Source of the DNA: Variovorax paradoxus
Lineage (GTDB): Bacteria; Pseudomonadota; Gammaproteobacteria; Burkholderiales; Burkholderiaceae_C
DNA length: 64,000 nucleotides
Reading direction: 5' to 3'
Assembly: GCF_022009635.1 (NCBI RefSeq)
Contig: NZ_CP091716.1
Span: forward strand, 4,603,001-4,667,000
The notes beneath the pieces were generated by a model. That model ran no database searches. It saw nothing but the letters and a program-made list of their open reading frames with translations, and was not told where the DNA came from. Of this stretch, positions 63,617 through 64,000 are shown piece after piece (the stretch's first letter is position 1; each line of letters begins with the position of its first letter). The translations under genes were made by a program, and so were the position numbers.

Positions 63617-64000
63617 TCAGCCGACGACGGCCCGCAGCCCCGGCATCGCCTCCCGTGCGAAGAGGCGCATCCGCTCCAGCGACTCCTCGCGCCCGAGCAC
63701 GCCATTTCCGTTGAACACACACCTCAGCTGCCGCACGCCCGTGCGTTCGACCAGCCGCGCAATCTGCGCCACGCAGGCCCGCGGATCGCCGAGCACGAAC
63801 TGGTCTCGCAGCACGCGTTGCACGTCCAGCGGCGGCACCTGTTCCGGCGCCACGCCGCGCAGCGCCGCGAAGTGCAGACGGCGCGCATAGAGCAGCGGCA
63901 GGAGCCGCTCGGCCTGCTGCATGGCATCGGCTTCAGTCGCTCCGATGCAGACATAGCGCGAGAGCGACGAAGCAGCCAGCATCCGCGCCTGCCCTTCTCG
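63617..64000 (-). CDS. Luciferase-like (LLM) flavin-dependent oxidoreductase, C-terminal part (5' end outside window)
   Basis: The frame is open to the window edge; 127 residues plus stop are visible. The ending VLRDQFVLGDPRACVAQIAR, with VRQLRCVFNGNGVLGREESL and RMRLFAREAMPGLRAVVG, is the C-terminal region of F420/FMN LLM-class monooxygenases (GDP-x(5)-I segment). The N-terminal TIM-barrel is not seen, so the substrate cannot be judged. Confidence 0.75.
   Translation of the reverse strand, partial: REGQARMLAASSLSRYVCIGATEADAMQQAERLLPLLYARRLHFAALRGVAPEQVPPLDVQRVLRDQFVLGDPRACVAQIARLVERTGVRQLRCVFNGNGVLGREESLERMRLFAREAMPGLRAVVG

Overview
The window looks like chromosomal DNA from a high-GC betaproteobacterium of the Comamonadaceae, most likely Variovorax or a close relative. 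The reasons are very high GC with strongly GC3-biased codons, three Bug-type (TctC-like) solute-binding proteins, a DUF4148 protein, many LysR/GntR/IclR/AraC regulators next to catabolic genes, and a StyA1/StyA2B flavin monooxygenase pair of the kind I remember being described from Variovorax paradoxus. I see no rRNA, tRNA, CRISPR array, insertion sequence, integrase or phage gene. Species assignment is inference.

Layout. 1-4428 (minus): propionyl-CoA/methylmalonyl-CoA module scpA-GNAT-meaB-pccB, with a divergent GntR regulator (4557-5198) and a clear operator cluster between them. 5226-11878 (almost all minus): IclR, dusA, an AidB-like acyl-CoA dehydrogenase coupled to its TetR regulator, AraC, an acetoacetate-decarboxylase-fold protein and a receiver-only response regulator. 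12056-12451: an unrecognised Cys-containing protein.

12474-25406: a large, coherent amide/amino-acid catabolic island. A GabT-like aminotransferase, a NylB/class-C-type serine hydrolase and a GntR regulator with two winged helices lie on the minus strand. Divergent from them are an omega-amino acid:pyruvate aminotransferase, a C45 (acyltransferase-type) Ntn hydrolase, a complete oligopeptide ABC importer, an HSL-type esterase and a PaiB-like protein. Together they suggest import of an amide or short peptide-like compound, hydrolysis, and transamination of the released omega-amino acid.

25446-36145: a secreted single-CxxCH protein, an alcohol dehydrogenase and aldo/keto reductase divergent from a LysR gene followed by secreted cupin and carboxymuconolactone-decarboxylase-like proteins, a small membrane protein, an acetolactate synthase divergent from an Lrp regulator, an unknown protein and an OmpA-family protein.

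36259-42535: SDR, StyA1, StyA2B (monooxygenase fused to its flavin reductase) and a dienelactone hydrolase fused to an NTF2-like domain form one tight minus-strand operon with a divergent AraC activator. 42533-44949: a Fur-box-preceded DUF3649-PepSY-DUF3325 iron-uptake module. 44962-47551: a GFA/CENP-V zinc protein and an orphan NarL-type histidine kinase.

47561-59468: three small uptake/hydrolysis units, each with an orphan Bug binding protein: AtuA-like two-gene pair with Bug and a lipoprotein hydrolase (LysR divergent); Bug with a LigI-like lactonase and a porin; and a Bug next to a nitrobindin-like beta-barrel. 59805-64000: DUF427, a DUF2157/GDYxxLxY membrane pair, a strong bidirectional terminator, a DUF4148 repeat protein, and the 3' end of a luciferase-like flavin oxidoreductase.
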